DNA of 64,000 nt from Warburgia ugandensis (Eukaryota; Streptophyta; Magnoliopsida; Canellales; Canellaceae). The stretch lies in the NCBI GenBank assembly GCA_035236585.1, contig CP141136.1:27257426-27321425 (forward strand). The letters are read 5' to 3'. Positions within the stretch are counted from its first letter, which is position 1, and each line of letters opens with the position of its first letter. The position numbers were made by a program, and so were the translations under genes. The notes below the pieces were generated by a model. That model saw nothing but the letters and a program-made list of their open reading frames with translations. It had not been told where the DNA came from and did no database searches. Below are positions 51,696 through 62,300 of this stretch, one piece after another.

Positions 51696-54357
51696 GTGAT
51701 GACCCGGGTTTTCCCATGCATTTTTAAATGCAATATCTAATTCTTAAGGCGGGATGCATCTCTATTTGAAAACCATTTTATGAAAACAATGCAATGCAGT
51801 GGAAAATCTTTTGTTTTAAACTCATTTTGAAAACCCCGAGTGTCTTTTGCTTTCACAACAACCAAAGTAGTTTTTGAAAATTTCAGAAATCATAAATGTC
51901 TTCCCAAGTCTATCCAGTCACAGCTCACAGCCCAACTGTAAATAAATACAAATACATGTCCAAAGGGTAGAGTGTTTACTTATATGTTTAATTGTCTCCT
52001 TTTGATTTTTCTTGCTCGTAGCATTAACATTTCCTGAGGCGTCTTCTACTCGTGAATGGAGCTGTCCTGAAAAATGTTAAGGATTGGGTGAGTAGACACT
52101 ATACTCAATAGGAGTCTATCACTACTAGTTTTACAATGCATGCCATGTTTAAAATCATATTCTCTTTAAAACATGTGCATGTTTGAATACTCATGTTCAA
52201 TATCGATATTAAAAACCATTGTCGAAATAGAATACTGATGACTTAAAGAATCACATAATCTAAGTCGAAAGTATCATATATATCATAAACATAATGATAT
52301 GCATAAGATGCTCAACTGAATCCAACTCATGGATATATGGTATGGTCGACCATCCTCATGTCATGCCATATGCAATGCAAGTAAATCCTCAAAAACATAG
52401 GGCCCACTATGCCCACGACCTCCCCGCCGTGTGGTCCCCGGGGTACCTAGGGACACTCGGTCATAGCCTCCATGGGGCATATGACACCTCGACCCAGTGT
52501 CGTGACACCAGTGGTAGCCCCCTGCACCACATGCCGTTGATGTAGGGACATGCCTTTTTTTTGGTGTGGTACCCTTTCCACCTAATAGTGGTAGAGGCTG
52601 GGAGGCCACCCCAGACCTCTCCGCATAGCGCCCACGAGCTTAGTAGCCCAAATCATATACGATCAATCAAGTAAAAACCTCTTTTTCAAAACCTATCCTC
52701 TTTGGGTCCCTCACAACTGCCTACCCAACATCTTTTGGGCACTCCAGCGTCTTTTGGTAACCCTCAAGGACATGCAATTTTTCAAAACTCAATAAACACA
52801 AATCATGCAATTTATGCAATCATTTGCAAAACATGTCTATGCATAATGTATTTATCATATGCATGATGAATTCATTAATTCATGCTAAACAAGTCATATA
52901 ACTTATACGTAAAACATGCATTCTCAAAACAATCATGGGCTCTTTTTAAAAGTCTAGTAGCGATAGAGCACCTACCTCGAAGTCTCCTGGAGTTGCATCC
53001 TTCATCACTCAACTCGACCCTGGGTCTCATTTATAAACTCCTGAATATGAATGGACAACAAGGAGTCATTATCAATTTCAATCTATTTAGAAATTAGATC
53101 TCTAGATCTGCCTTTTAGGGTCCATGGGTCCTTGCCTAATTCTTTGTCAGGCTAGATCCTATGATATGGATCTACTTTTCAATGGTTAGACTCTATAAAT
53201 GGTCCTATGATCCTAATTTTATAGTCTTATTAGGTCTGGGCATCATGGTTTCCAAGACGTGTGCACGCCCTGGTCGAACCAGGACCCATGCCTGCACGTC
53301 GTGCCCGCCCAAAGGCCGTGCCAGGGACTGCGTTTGCATGCGCACACGCATGCCCAAGCGACGCTATGACGCGCGTCCTGGATGGCATCGCGCGGACGCG
53401 TCTTTGCCGTAGCATCGCGCGTCTCAGCTCCTAGGGCACCTCGTGTATCCTGGCCATGCCAAGACCCGTGCCCCACGTCGCGTGTGCACTCGAAGGCCGC
53501 ACCAGGGACCATGTACGCACTATCGCACGCCTGGAACCCATCCCAGGGACCCTGTCCTAGGCGTACATGAAGCATGGCATCCCTGGGACGCCTTGTTCAC
53601 ACAGAGCCGGATGGAACCGGCTAAGACGTTCTTCGGCTAGGAAAATCGGCTGGGAGAAACCAGATCCTACATGGATCTGGCCTGGGGGAAAGAAAAAATG
53701 GAGAGAGGGAAAGACGGGCTTACCTAGGTAGCCTAAGGAGCACCTATCGCCAGTGGTAGACCCCCTTTTCGGTTCTGAAACTCCATGTCACCGGAAAACT
53801 TGATGAAGGGGAAAAACCCAGTTTTTGGGTGATTCCAGGGAAGAAATGGGGAAGAGAAAGAAGGGAAATGGCCAGCCTGAAGGACCTGGCTGTTGCCGGA
53901 AATCGCAGGGAAGCTGGAGATGGGTTTCCGATTTTTGTCAGAAACCCCAGCCCCAAATGGCCAGAAAAATCATGATTTGAAGACGAGGGAATAGGGGCTT
54001 TTTATAGCCTTGCTATGGCGGTGGTAGAAACCTCTGGAAACTAGGGTTTCTGGAGAAATCTAGAGGAAGAAGAAGACGGGGTGCCGTTATCAAAATGGCC
54101 CCTGTGTTTTCTGTCTTTTTCGTTTTTAATTTAAATAATAGAAATGCCCCTAATATTTAAACGGCTGTAACTTCTTCATACGAACTCCGTTTTCAGGGTT
54201 CTTTGAGGCGTTGGATTCCATTTTTTGTAAAATCTAATGGTACCAAGTTTTCTTACAAATTCCTTTATTTACTATTTTAAATAAAGTAAAACATTTAGCA
54301 TAGTTCATTTCCTATAGAATGTCCAATTTAATAACGTAAATTGCTCGGGGCATTATA
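51695..54357 (-). mobile_element. solo LTR 3, 2,663 bp, minus orientation, GAGCA duplication
   Basis: Plus-strand limits are TGTGATGACCCGGG and GGGGCATTATA; the expected final CA has become TA. GAGCA occurs at 51690-51694 and 54358-54362. It contains no retroelement coding sequence. At 53235-53620 it has a strikingly GC- and CpG-rich patch, and 52360-52640 resembles the GGCCACCC region of the other LTRs in inverse orientation. It is inserted at the gag start codon of the Reina-like element. Confidence 0.9.
53235..53620. other. CpG-rich patch inside solo LTR 3
   Basis: About 385 bp rich in GCACG, GCGCG and CACGC words within otherwise AT-rich LTR DNA. All six frames over it are open or nearly so because stop codons are rare in such composition; the Arg/Ala/His/Pro-rich products have no recognisable domain and are not called as genes. 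Confidence 0.75.
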
Positions 54358-54408
54358 GAGCATCCAAGGCCAGCTTCCATAAAAGGTCTCTGGATTTCTC
54401 CCTCTTTG

Positions 54409-54431
54409 GCCTGTGGAAGGCTTCCACAGGC
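54409..54431. repeat. 23-bp perfect palindrome next to the 5' LTR
   Basis: GCCTGTGGAAG and its exact complement CTTCCACAGGC flank a single central G. It ends one base from the LTR terminus at 54433, where the primer binding site should be; no match to the initiator-tRNA-Met site is seen. Confidence 0.9.
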
Positions 54432-54432
54432 A

Positions 54433-54822
54433 TGTTGGTCACTCTTGAATCACTCACCCTCAAGAGCAATGAGAGAACTCCAAAAGGAACTTGCTTGAAG
54501 TGAACTTGTATTGCAACTCATATAGTTTTTTGTGTGTTACAAATGAGGGGCTCTTCCCTATTTATAGGCTTGGGAAGGAACAAGCAATGATTTAGACTAT
54601 GTATATGTGTCACTTATCCAATGGAGTTGGATCAATCTACATTATTCTATACTATTCTACTAACCTCTTGAATAAGAAAGATTTTAGAGAACTTCGACAG
54701 ACTCCTCCTTCTAGAATTTAGACTGGGCCTTCCATCGAGGGTTGGGCAAGAATCCCCTCTATGGGTAACAGCAATTGGATCACGAGCTTGTTGGGTGTGT
54801 AGTGAAATTGGGCCTCGTGACA
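54433..54822 (-). repeat. 5' LTR (390 bp) of Reina-like element
   Basis: Plus-strand limits TGTTGGTCAC and CCTCGTGACA. It corresponds to 40448-40815 with several indels. CTATTTATAGG near 54559 (minus CCTATAAATAG) is a good TATA box for minus-strand transcription, with a counterpart CTTATTTATAGG at about 40563 in the other LTR. Confidence 0.87.
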
Positions 54823-55950
54823 ACAAGCTATTGCTTATAATTGTGAAATGGTTTGACATATTACTTAATGTAACATTAGCAAACAAATGTCTAGCAGAGT
54901 TGGCATCTCTTTGGAATATGCTTGGTTGTAGGTTTGAGCCACTGATTTCCTCTTGGACCAAGGATTATATTTAGAATTATGTGCGGGTGATTTCCTTTGT
55001 AATGCTTCACTTGTTCCAAAAGAACCATTAGGCAAAAGAACATTATCTTTAAAAGCTCGACATGTCATCCGCATCTAATCAAACTAAGGCTAGGCATTAA
55101 TTTGTTGAACGTAGTAACTAGAGATCCAACAGATGGAGGTTTGCACGACAAATCTGATCACTTTAATTTGTTTATTTTAAATTGTATTATCTATATGAAG
55201 AGTACTAATAAAGGGTTATTGCTATCTGATCAAGTCGTCCCTAATTAACTAATGAATAGCCAGTACTTCTATTTTTCAAAATGATACTTCTTGCCTTTTT
55301 CCTCATGTCCTCCTAAGCTATGCTTAAATAAGCAAAACATTAGAAAAGACACAATCTGACTAATCGAGATCACTGCCTTGGTAGTCAATACATTTAGTTC
55401 TTTTTATTGCAAGATTATATGAAGCTGATCAAGTGAGGCTAATATAGGTTAATAAATGTCTACAATGGTTAGTTGGTTGTAGACAGGTCAACATTTCCCA
55501 AAAATATACTTATATGCTTGGTAGCATGTTTGAGTTGCCGACCATGGGGCTTCGTGCAGGTAGTTCATAAATATCAAGCAAATGTGTCTTTAGTGAAAAC
55601 CTGAAATCACAAGATCAATGTACATGCTCTTTTCCATGATCGAGACATAATGAGCGACTCATTTGATGAAGGGTCCTGCTTGACCAAAAGAGGAGCCCAC
55701 AACAAACAATCCTGCCTAGCCGTGCCTCACGAGCGCCTTTCTCCTTAAGTAACAGGTACAACTACGAACGACTAGATATGTGGAAAGAAGGAGAAGAATA
55801 GGTACTTGGTGTTTCCCTCTGTATCGGCTTTGATAACGACAACTCCGCGGGAGGAACTTTAGACTTGTGTGCCTAGACGATTTCCTCTCTCTTGCAGTAC
55901 TCCCGTTTATCCTCCCGACCTTTTGATAACCGCAGCCTCCCCGTGCTTTC
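54823..55950. other. intergenic region between the retroelement block and the CHR28-like gene
   Basis: No gene, SINE or LTR was recognised. The 69-codon minus frame at 54865-55074 has no domain. The upstream part of the remodeller promoter should lie within the last few hundred bases. Confidence 0.5.
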
Positions 55951-55951
55951 C

Positions 55952-55959
55952 TTTTAAAT
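55952..55959 (+). promoter_or_regulatory. possible TATA-like element of the CHR28-like gene
   Basis: TTTTAAAT lies in a locally CT-rich, GC-richer stretch about 75 bp before a good splice donor and 350 bp before the start codon. There is no direct evidence for the start of transcription. Confidence 0.3.
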
Positions 55960-56032
55960 GCTGCCCCTCACCGCCGTTTCGCCCTTTTCTCATTCAAAAA
56001 ATCGAGACCCTATCGAAACCCAAACCAATAAG

Positions 56033-56256
56033 GTAAGCAGGAGCAATAAAAAGAAACAAAAAGTCGCGTTGCATCAGGGCAACCGCAGCGAACTTTCCGC
56101 AAACACCTATTCGACAACCAAAACCTCTTTCGCTATTTCTTCCATTCCATGGAATCTTCCTCGTTGTTTCGTTTGTGCGGTCTCTGGTGCCGAAGTTGCA
56201 GACCGTAGAGCGAATTTCCTTCTCTGGTTTCCGTTTTTCCGACTTGTTGCCTTGCA
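56033..56256 (+). other. probable intron in the 5' leader of the CHR28-like gene
   Basis: AATAAG|GTAAGCAG at 56032/56033 is a strong donor and TTGTTGCCTTGCAG|GATTAG at 56256/56257 a strong acceptor with a pyrimidine tract. Splicing would remove most of the 101-codon upstream frame at 55958-56263, leaving a short leader before the ATG at 56306. Confidence 0.5.
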
Positions 56257-56305
56257 GGATTAGGGTTTTAAGGCGGTAGATTCGGCTGTCTTATGATATC
56301 TTGTG

Positions 56306-59300
56306 ATGTTGAAAACAGACGGATTCGGTAATTCGAGTTCGCTTCCGGAAGGGGATCTTTTCCCCAGCGAAGAATTTGGAGATTACACTATTGATATTGA
56401 TAGTTTCTATGCCATTCTCAACGAAGGCTCGGAAGCCCCGGGTTCTGGCTCTCCGGTAAATTCCGATTTCTCATTTCTTTGGGGTCCTTTTTTTTTTCTT
56501 GTTAGGGTTAGGTTGTTCTCTTGAATTTAGATCGTAAAAGGATGAACAGTTGTCCTTTTGGGTTTGCATCAAACATGCAGTTGAAGAAAATAGCTTCTTT
56601 TTTGAAAAGAACGAATTGGTATGTGGTTTCTGGCTTAAGATTCTGCTAACTGAAAATGCGATCAAATTCCAATTTCTTTCTAGAGATACAACTTGTAAGC
56701 GGACTTGTATATTAGTGCATGTAGTGATACATCGAGATGAAAGGAATAAAGTGAACTTGATTAAATTAATTCTGATAACTTCATGGCTGGGGTGTAGATG
56801 GAAAAAGAATTCCTTAATGGTGCATCATGCTTGCCTGTAGATTTTCAATTGATTCATTCGTAATAGTGTTTACAATTCATTATTTATTTGTGCTAATGGA
56901 TAATACATTGAACATTTGCTTTCTTTATTTTACTTTGGTCTTTCATTTTCTTCCCCTCTGCTGTAATAAATGATGTTATGTGCGTTGATTTGAATAATAT
57001 CGTAATTTCTGCCATATTCGTTCTTTGTGTCATCGTCAGCAGTAGTGGTGTTCTTTTTTATTCTGTTGCTACTTATCAAACTCAAAAGGTTTGGGATGGA
57101 AGTAGCTTAAGACATAGCAACTGCTTTTTGTGTTCCGAGGCACTGATCAACAAGAATGTCTCAAATTCAAAAGTTTATACTGGTTATCTGGCATGAAGCA
57201 TGGTACAGGATATTTGTTAAGATCATTGATAGAAAGCCTAGTGAATCTGTGACCTGTTGTAGACTGATGACTGAGATAGCTGACTTTATAAACCTTTCCT
57301 CTTGGCCTTTTGTGTAGAGATACAGTAGCATGATGTTGAGAAGTGACGTCTAAGTGATCTCTCTTGAAAATGAATAAACATGAAGCAGGGATGGGTCTCT
57401 TGTTTCTCTGTTTGAGGCTTCTGCAACTTGCAAAGTGGCAGACATGTAGGATCCTTTTACTGGTAGCAAAGGATCAGATTGTTCAAGATATTTTCTAATT
57501 CGGGCACCATTATGTATAACAAAGGCATAGTGTGTGGAGAGTCCACCCATTAGAATAATAGTCAAACCTAAAGTTTTACATGGTTGAATGAAGGATCTAG
57601 CCTACTTATGGCATTCAAATAGGAAGAATCTCCTCTAGAAGGGACAAGGACTCTGGACTGTAGCTTGGGGCTATGGATTTGTTCAAGTAAACTCCTAGTT
57701 ATTTATTGACAGTAAACGTCTTAGACAATTGTAAACATCAGAGACACAAGCATGTGATGGCTCTGGGTAAAAATAGGGAGAGATACTGCAAAAAATTTGA
57801 TGAGAACATAGTGTAAGGTAAAAGTCCGTATAAAAAAATCCTACTCATACATGTTATTCTTTTTCACCAGAAGAAGAACCCCACTTGTCTTGCTTACTGC
57901 ACTCCAATGATTCTCTGCCCAAATGAGACTCATGTTTTTGTAGATAAGATAGGGTCATATGCTATTTTTGGGGTAACCATCTTCTGGGCATCGCAGGCAC
58001 CATGAGCAAAATCAGATCTATTGATTTAATCAGGAAGCTTAATTCTGCCTTTTTGTTTAAGACACCATGCTCAAATGATCCTAGTGTCTTTATTGGTTCA
58101 CCTATCAAGCTTGGATTAAATTACATAAGCATGGAAATGACACCAAGTGGGTTGCCTCATGGACGTCTACCAGTTATAAAATATCAGTTATATGTATGCA
58201 TGTATGGCTTGTGTTGGATTTTTTTATTGGGCAATGGGTGAGGTTCATGACTATAGATATGCATGCCCATTTGTTGGATAAGGTAGAGCATTAGGATTCA
58301 TATGCATATAGTAAATGTCTGAGTCTCTAGAGGCTTGGGAGCCTTGGGTTGAACATCGTTGATTAGCCTGCCTCTAGGATTTGACATGCTTACACTTAGC
58401 TGCGGTTTCCTAAGAGGGCATTTATTGGAAGGAGAACTATTGTACCTCTATACATTTGGAAAGTAATGCTAATATCCTGTGTGAACTAGCTTTTCCATGA
58501 TTTAACAAATATGGGATGCGTTTGCCATGTCTGGTATGCAATTGTTAAAGAATGTCAATAGTATGTTTTAAGAATTTAGTTGTTGTTGACAAAATTGCCA
58601 AACAAGTTTAAATTAAGATAAATAATAATTGTCAGATTAACCCTTCCAAGCTTTTGCAACCTTGAATGTTGAATGCATTTCTTGAATCTGAGTCGTGCCT
58701 ACTTGATTTATTTGTGAAGAATATTAATAGTTTGTTTTAAGAATTTGGGTTCCCATTATGTGCTGAAAATTATGAAAATATGGTATATATTAAAATATCC
58801 AAAATCTTCACATGTGATTGATTCTTATATCCTGGCTTTGTTCTCCTAGATTATTTCCAGTAATTTTGTTCTACACCATTGTTCCTTGTGTGTGCTTTTC
58901 CATGACCATATCCTCATATGATGTTAATTTTCTGAAATGTTATATACAGATGAGTCCTGAAGATCCATTATACCAGAACCTTAGTCAGGAAAATTTTACT
59001 CCTGTTGCAGCAAACAATGAGATGATATCCCATACTCAAAATGGTAATTAAAGGTTACCCTGATTATCCATTCTTCTTTGCAGGCTTACAGCTATTGTGT
59101 TTGAGCCTTGTTTACCAAAAGTCAGACATCAATAGCTGGATGAATTTCTAAGTAGAAATTGACTGACATGAATTGTGATGTTTAAATTTCTGAATGGAAG
59201 CGTCTCTTGGTTTTCCTTTCAGGTATTCAATCAGCTGGGACATCTCCAGAACATTCTAGGTCACTGACATCATTTTCGTTGTCTAACTTAGACTATTTGG

Positions 59301-62300
59301 AAGCATCAGATTCCAGGTCAGAGATGACCATGGATTGTTTCTTTGAGCATGTAGGCCATCTTGGCAACTCTAATGAAACAAACTCTTCCTTTGTACATGG
59401 AAGGCTGGATAAGTCAGAACAGATTGATGAGCTATCTCTTAGTAGCTCCCCATCAAAGCATACATCTGACTGGTCAACTTTGTCAGCTTCTTCAGACCCT
59501 TGCTCTAGGAGGGATTCAGTTGAAGGTTCTACAAATGCACTAATATCTACCAGCTATAATTGTTGAAATGAAATGCATGCTTCCTTTATGGTTGGACAAT
59601 TTGAGTGTGATGCACTAAATATGGGCATTTGTAATTGCAGATTCATCAAATTTTATGCCTATGGACAAACCCAGATTGATTTTGGATACACTACTAGCAT
59701 GTGGGATGGCAGATTTAGGAGCACAGCAAGGTGATTTATGTGCAACTCCACTCAAGGTGCCATTTGAGGATGTGGATGAATCTATGCTAAGTTCACCACA
59801 TCCTAAGGTGGATAATTTTCATATTATGGATATTGTGTGCAAAGCCAGTGAATCTTTTTCACCCCCATCAATTTGCACAAACTTTGCCACTGATGCTATT
59901 GGTGCACCTTTTACCAACTATGACTCAATGCAATTGTCAAATGGCTTGTGCCCACAGCAATTTGTGTCAAATGAGGGGCAAGTAATGACTTGCATAAAGG
60001 ATGAAAAACCAGGTCAAATGTTTGTGCCTCAAAGGACTTTGTTGCAGGTGTCTGTGTCAAATGAGGGGCAAGTAATGAGCTGCATTAAGGATGAGAAGCC
60101 AGGTGGAATGCTTGTGCCTCACAGGACTCTCCCCCAGCAGTTTGCGTCAGATGAAGGACAAGCAATGAATGGGATAAAGGATGAAAAACAGGATGAACTG
60201 CGTGTGGCTCAGAGTCATTTCTCGAATAGTAAGATAAATCTAGGAAAACAGGCAAACAACTTCTATGTCTCTCATTCTGAGCCACCTGTAACTGATGCAG
60301 ATGTATCCAGACCAGAAATTCCACATGCTGAGGTAACCAACTTAAACTACAAAGCAAGTGGACCTTGTTACCCAGAACCTTTTGGTGGGAACTATACTTC
60401 AACTGCTGGTTTTGCTGATCTAGCCTCTAGGCAATTCTTCCCTGGTCTACAATCACTGATTTCTAGTAAGAAGCAAGATATTTATGTAAAGGACAGAAAG
60501 CAAGATCAAGTGCTTGCATCTCAAAGTATGCATTATCATTCTCAGATAGTGATTGATGGTGTTCAAAAAAATCCTTCAGGAGATAACTCACATGATGACA
60601 GTGATACTGAGTTATGTATTATTGAAGAGATAAGTAACCCCAGACATCAACCTCCAATGATTGCATTACCACATGCAAAGTCCTATGCAACTCCACAACA
60701 TTCTACATTCTGTGACCCTATCCCAACAGGAGTGGGAAACACGAGGCCTAAGGAAAATGACGAAAGACTAACTTTTCGGGTTGCATTGCAGGTGATAAAA
60801 GTATTTCTTCACTAATGGTGTTTTTTTTTGTAGCTGAGGTAGCTGATGTTGGGGTACATGCACCAGTAATCTTATGAGATGTATTCGGATTCTGTTACTT
60901 ATATTTTTGTACCATCTTGTCTTCATTTTCTCAATTAGATTTTTCTGAAATATGCCAGGTCCATTTAACCATAGGTTCTTTTTCTTCTTTGGCATTACGT
61001 TGGATAAAGAATACATCCTGCAGTGCAAAGTGAATAACTGTTAGGAAGTACAAGGTGGTCTTGCATCTGATTGATGTCTGATTTTGTCAGTATGGGATTG
61101 TCAACGTACATTACAATGTGAGTGCTTGAGTGCAGAAGTTATGTACCCAAACAGATTCCTTTTATATAAGTGTTTGGTACAGTCATATCTAAGTCAATGT
61201 GAATTGCCTGTTCTGGACTGACTTTGAGAGCAGATATTTAATTTCTGCCTCTCCAAAAGTAACTGCTTATTGATCTGGTAGCCAGAGACCAATCATGTAT
61301 GAGTTGCAGTTAATTGTGAAACTTGGATATGTCCGTAATTACTTTAGCAATGTTGATTTGTTCTGAGATGCCCTTAACTTAGAAAGTTAGAATTATTGAA
61401 TGGGACTATTAATTGTTGAATGGCACTGCACTACTAAAATATTTGTAGGTCAAATGTACAGTACAAAATATCCGATAATTCTGCTTGCATTACTTCAAGT
61501 CAACTAAATTGCTAGATTTTTGCAGAGAGGGGATAATTTGCCTTCTGGGCTATATATTAAGTATTTCTTGTACAAGCTTCATTTAAGAATTTGTTCTTCT
61601 CTTATTTGGGATCTTTTTGGTCTCGCCACCTTGATTGCTGTAGGGTATTTTAATGCTGTTTTTTTATCTTTGAGGAATGCTAAACTGACTGCACGTATAG
61701 CACAGTTGAGGAACCACATTTTATGGGACCCACCATTTACTTGTTCATCTCATTGCTCCAGATTTAGATATCTTACAAGTGGGCAGTTTAGAAACTTGAT
61801 AAACAATATGCAGTTTCTTAGAAGCTAGAGTCATATAAACCATCTGATTTTGGCTTATAGGGAATCTGAAGTTAGAGCAATGAGATGAATGATTCAGATC
61901 ATGCAAAGGTGGGCTCCAAAAAATGTGATCACTAGACCACACCTTCATTTTTCTTTACACAATCTTTTGGTAAGACTGTTGTTTTGCAAATTTGTAGAAC
62001 AATGTCAGGTCTAAGATTGAGATGCATGGCAGGATCTTTCTCAGTCAAAGTCTGAAGCTAGTCCACCAGATGGTGTTTTGGCTGTTCCACTATTGAAACA
62101 CCAGGTTAGACTTGGATTACTCAGTTTCCAATTGGTTCCCTATTTATTACTAGGATGGATTCTTGTCTTTATACTGTTATTCTTGTATTTGACTATAGCA
62201 ATGTTTGTGGGCAGCGTATTGCCTTATCATGGATGCTCCAGAAGGAGACAGCCAGCTTACATTGCTCTGGAGGAGTTCTTGCAGATGATCAGGTGGAATA

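Larger units (their letters stand above)
40448..54822 (-). mobile_element. Reina-like chromovirus with both LTRs, split by later insertions
   Basis: Minus-strand order: 5' LTR 54822-54433, gag from 51695 (after removal of solo LTR 3), zinc knuckle and protease about 44340-43955, RT, RNase H, integrase, chromodomain, purine tract and 3' LTR 40815-40448. Removing the inserts at about 44.34-50.79 kb and 51.695-54.357 kb leaves roughly 5.2 kb, a usual length for Reina-type chromoviruses, as are the short LTRs. I did not find matching 5-bp duplications at the ends (CGACT on the left, ACAAG on the right), so flanks may be altered. Coding parts are interrupted in many places. Confidence 0.85.

Noticed and set aside
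53161-53640. Overlapping open frames on both strands in the CpG-rich patch
   Set aside because: High GC with few stop codons gives open frames on all strands; the products are low-complexity and the patch lies within a solo LTR.
40443-54827. Target duplication for the Reina-like chromovirus
   Set aside because: The pentamers next to the LTRs (CGACT and ACAAG) do not match, so none is claimed.
56506-57196. Small open frames in intron 1 (for example 56550-56840 and 56978-57196)
   Set aside because: They have no domain, lie inside an intron supported by phase, and contain no good splice chain.
59525-59566. Continuation of exon 3 to the stop at 59566
   Set aside because: Splicing at GAAG|GTTCTA restores phase with exon 4 and avoids a stop that would remove the ATPase; read-through would end the protein early.
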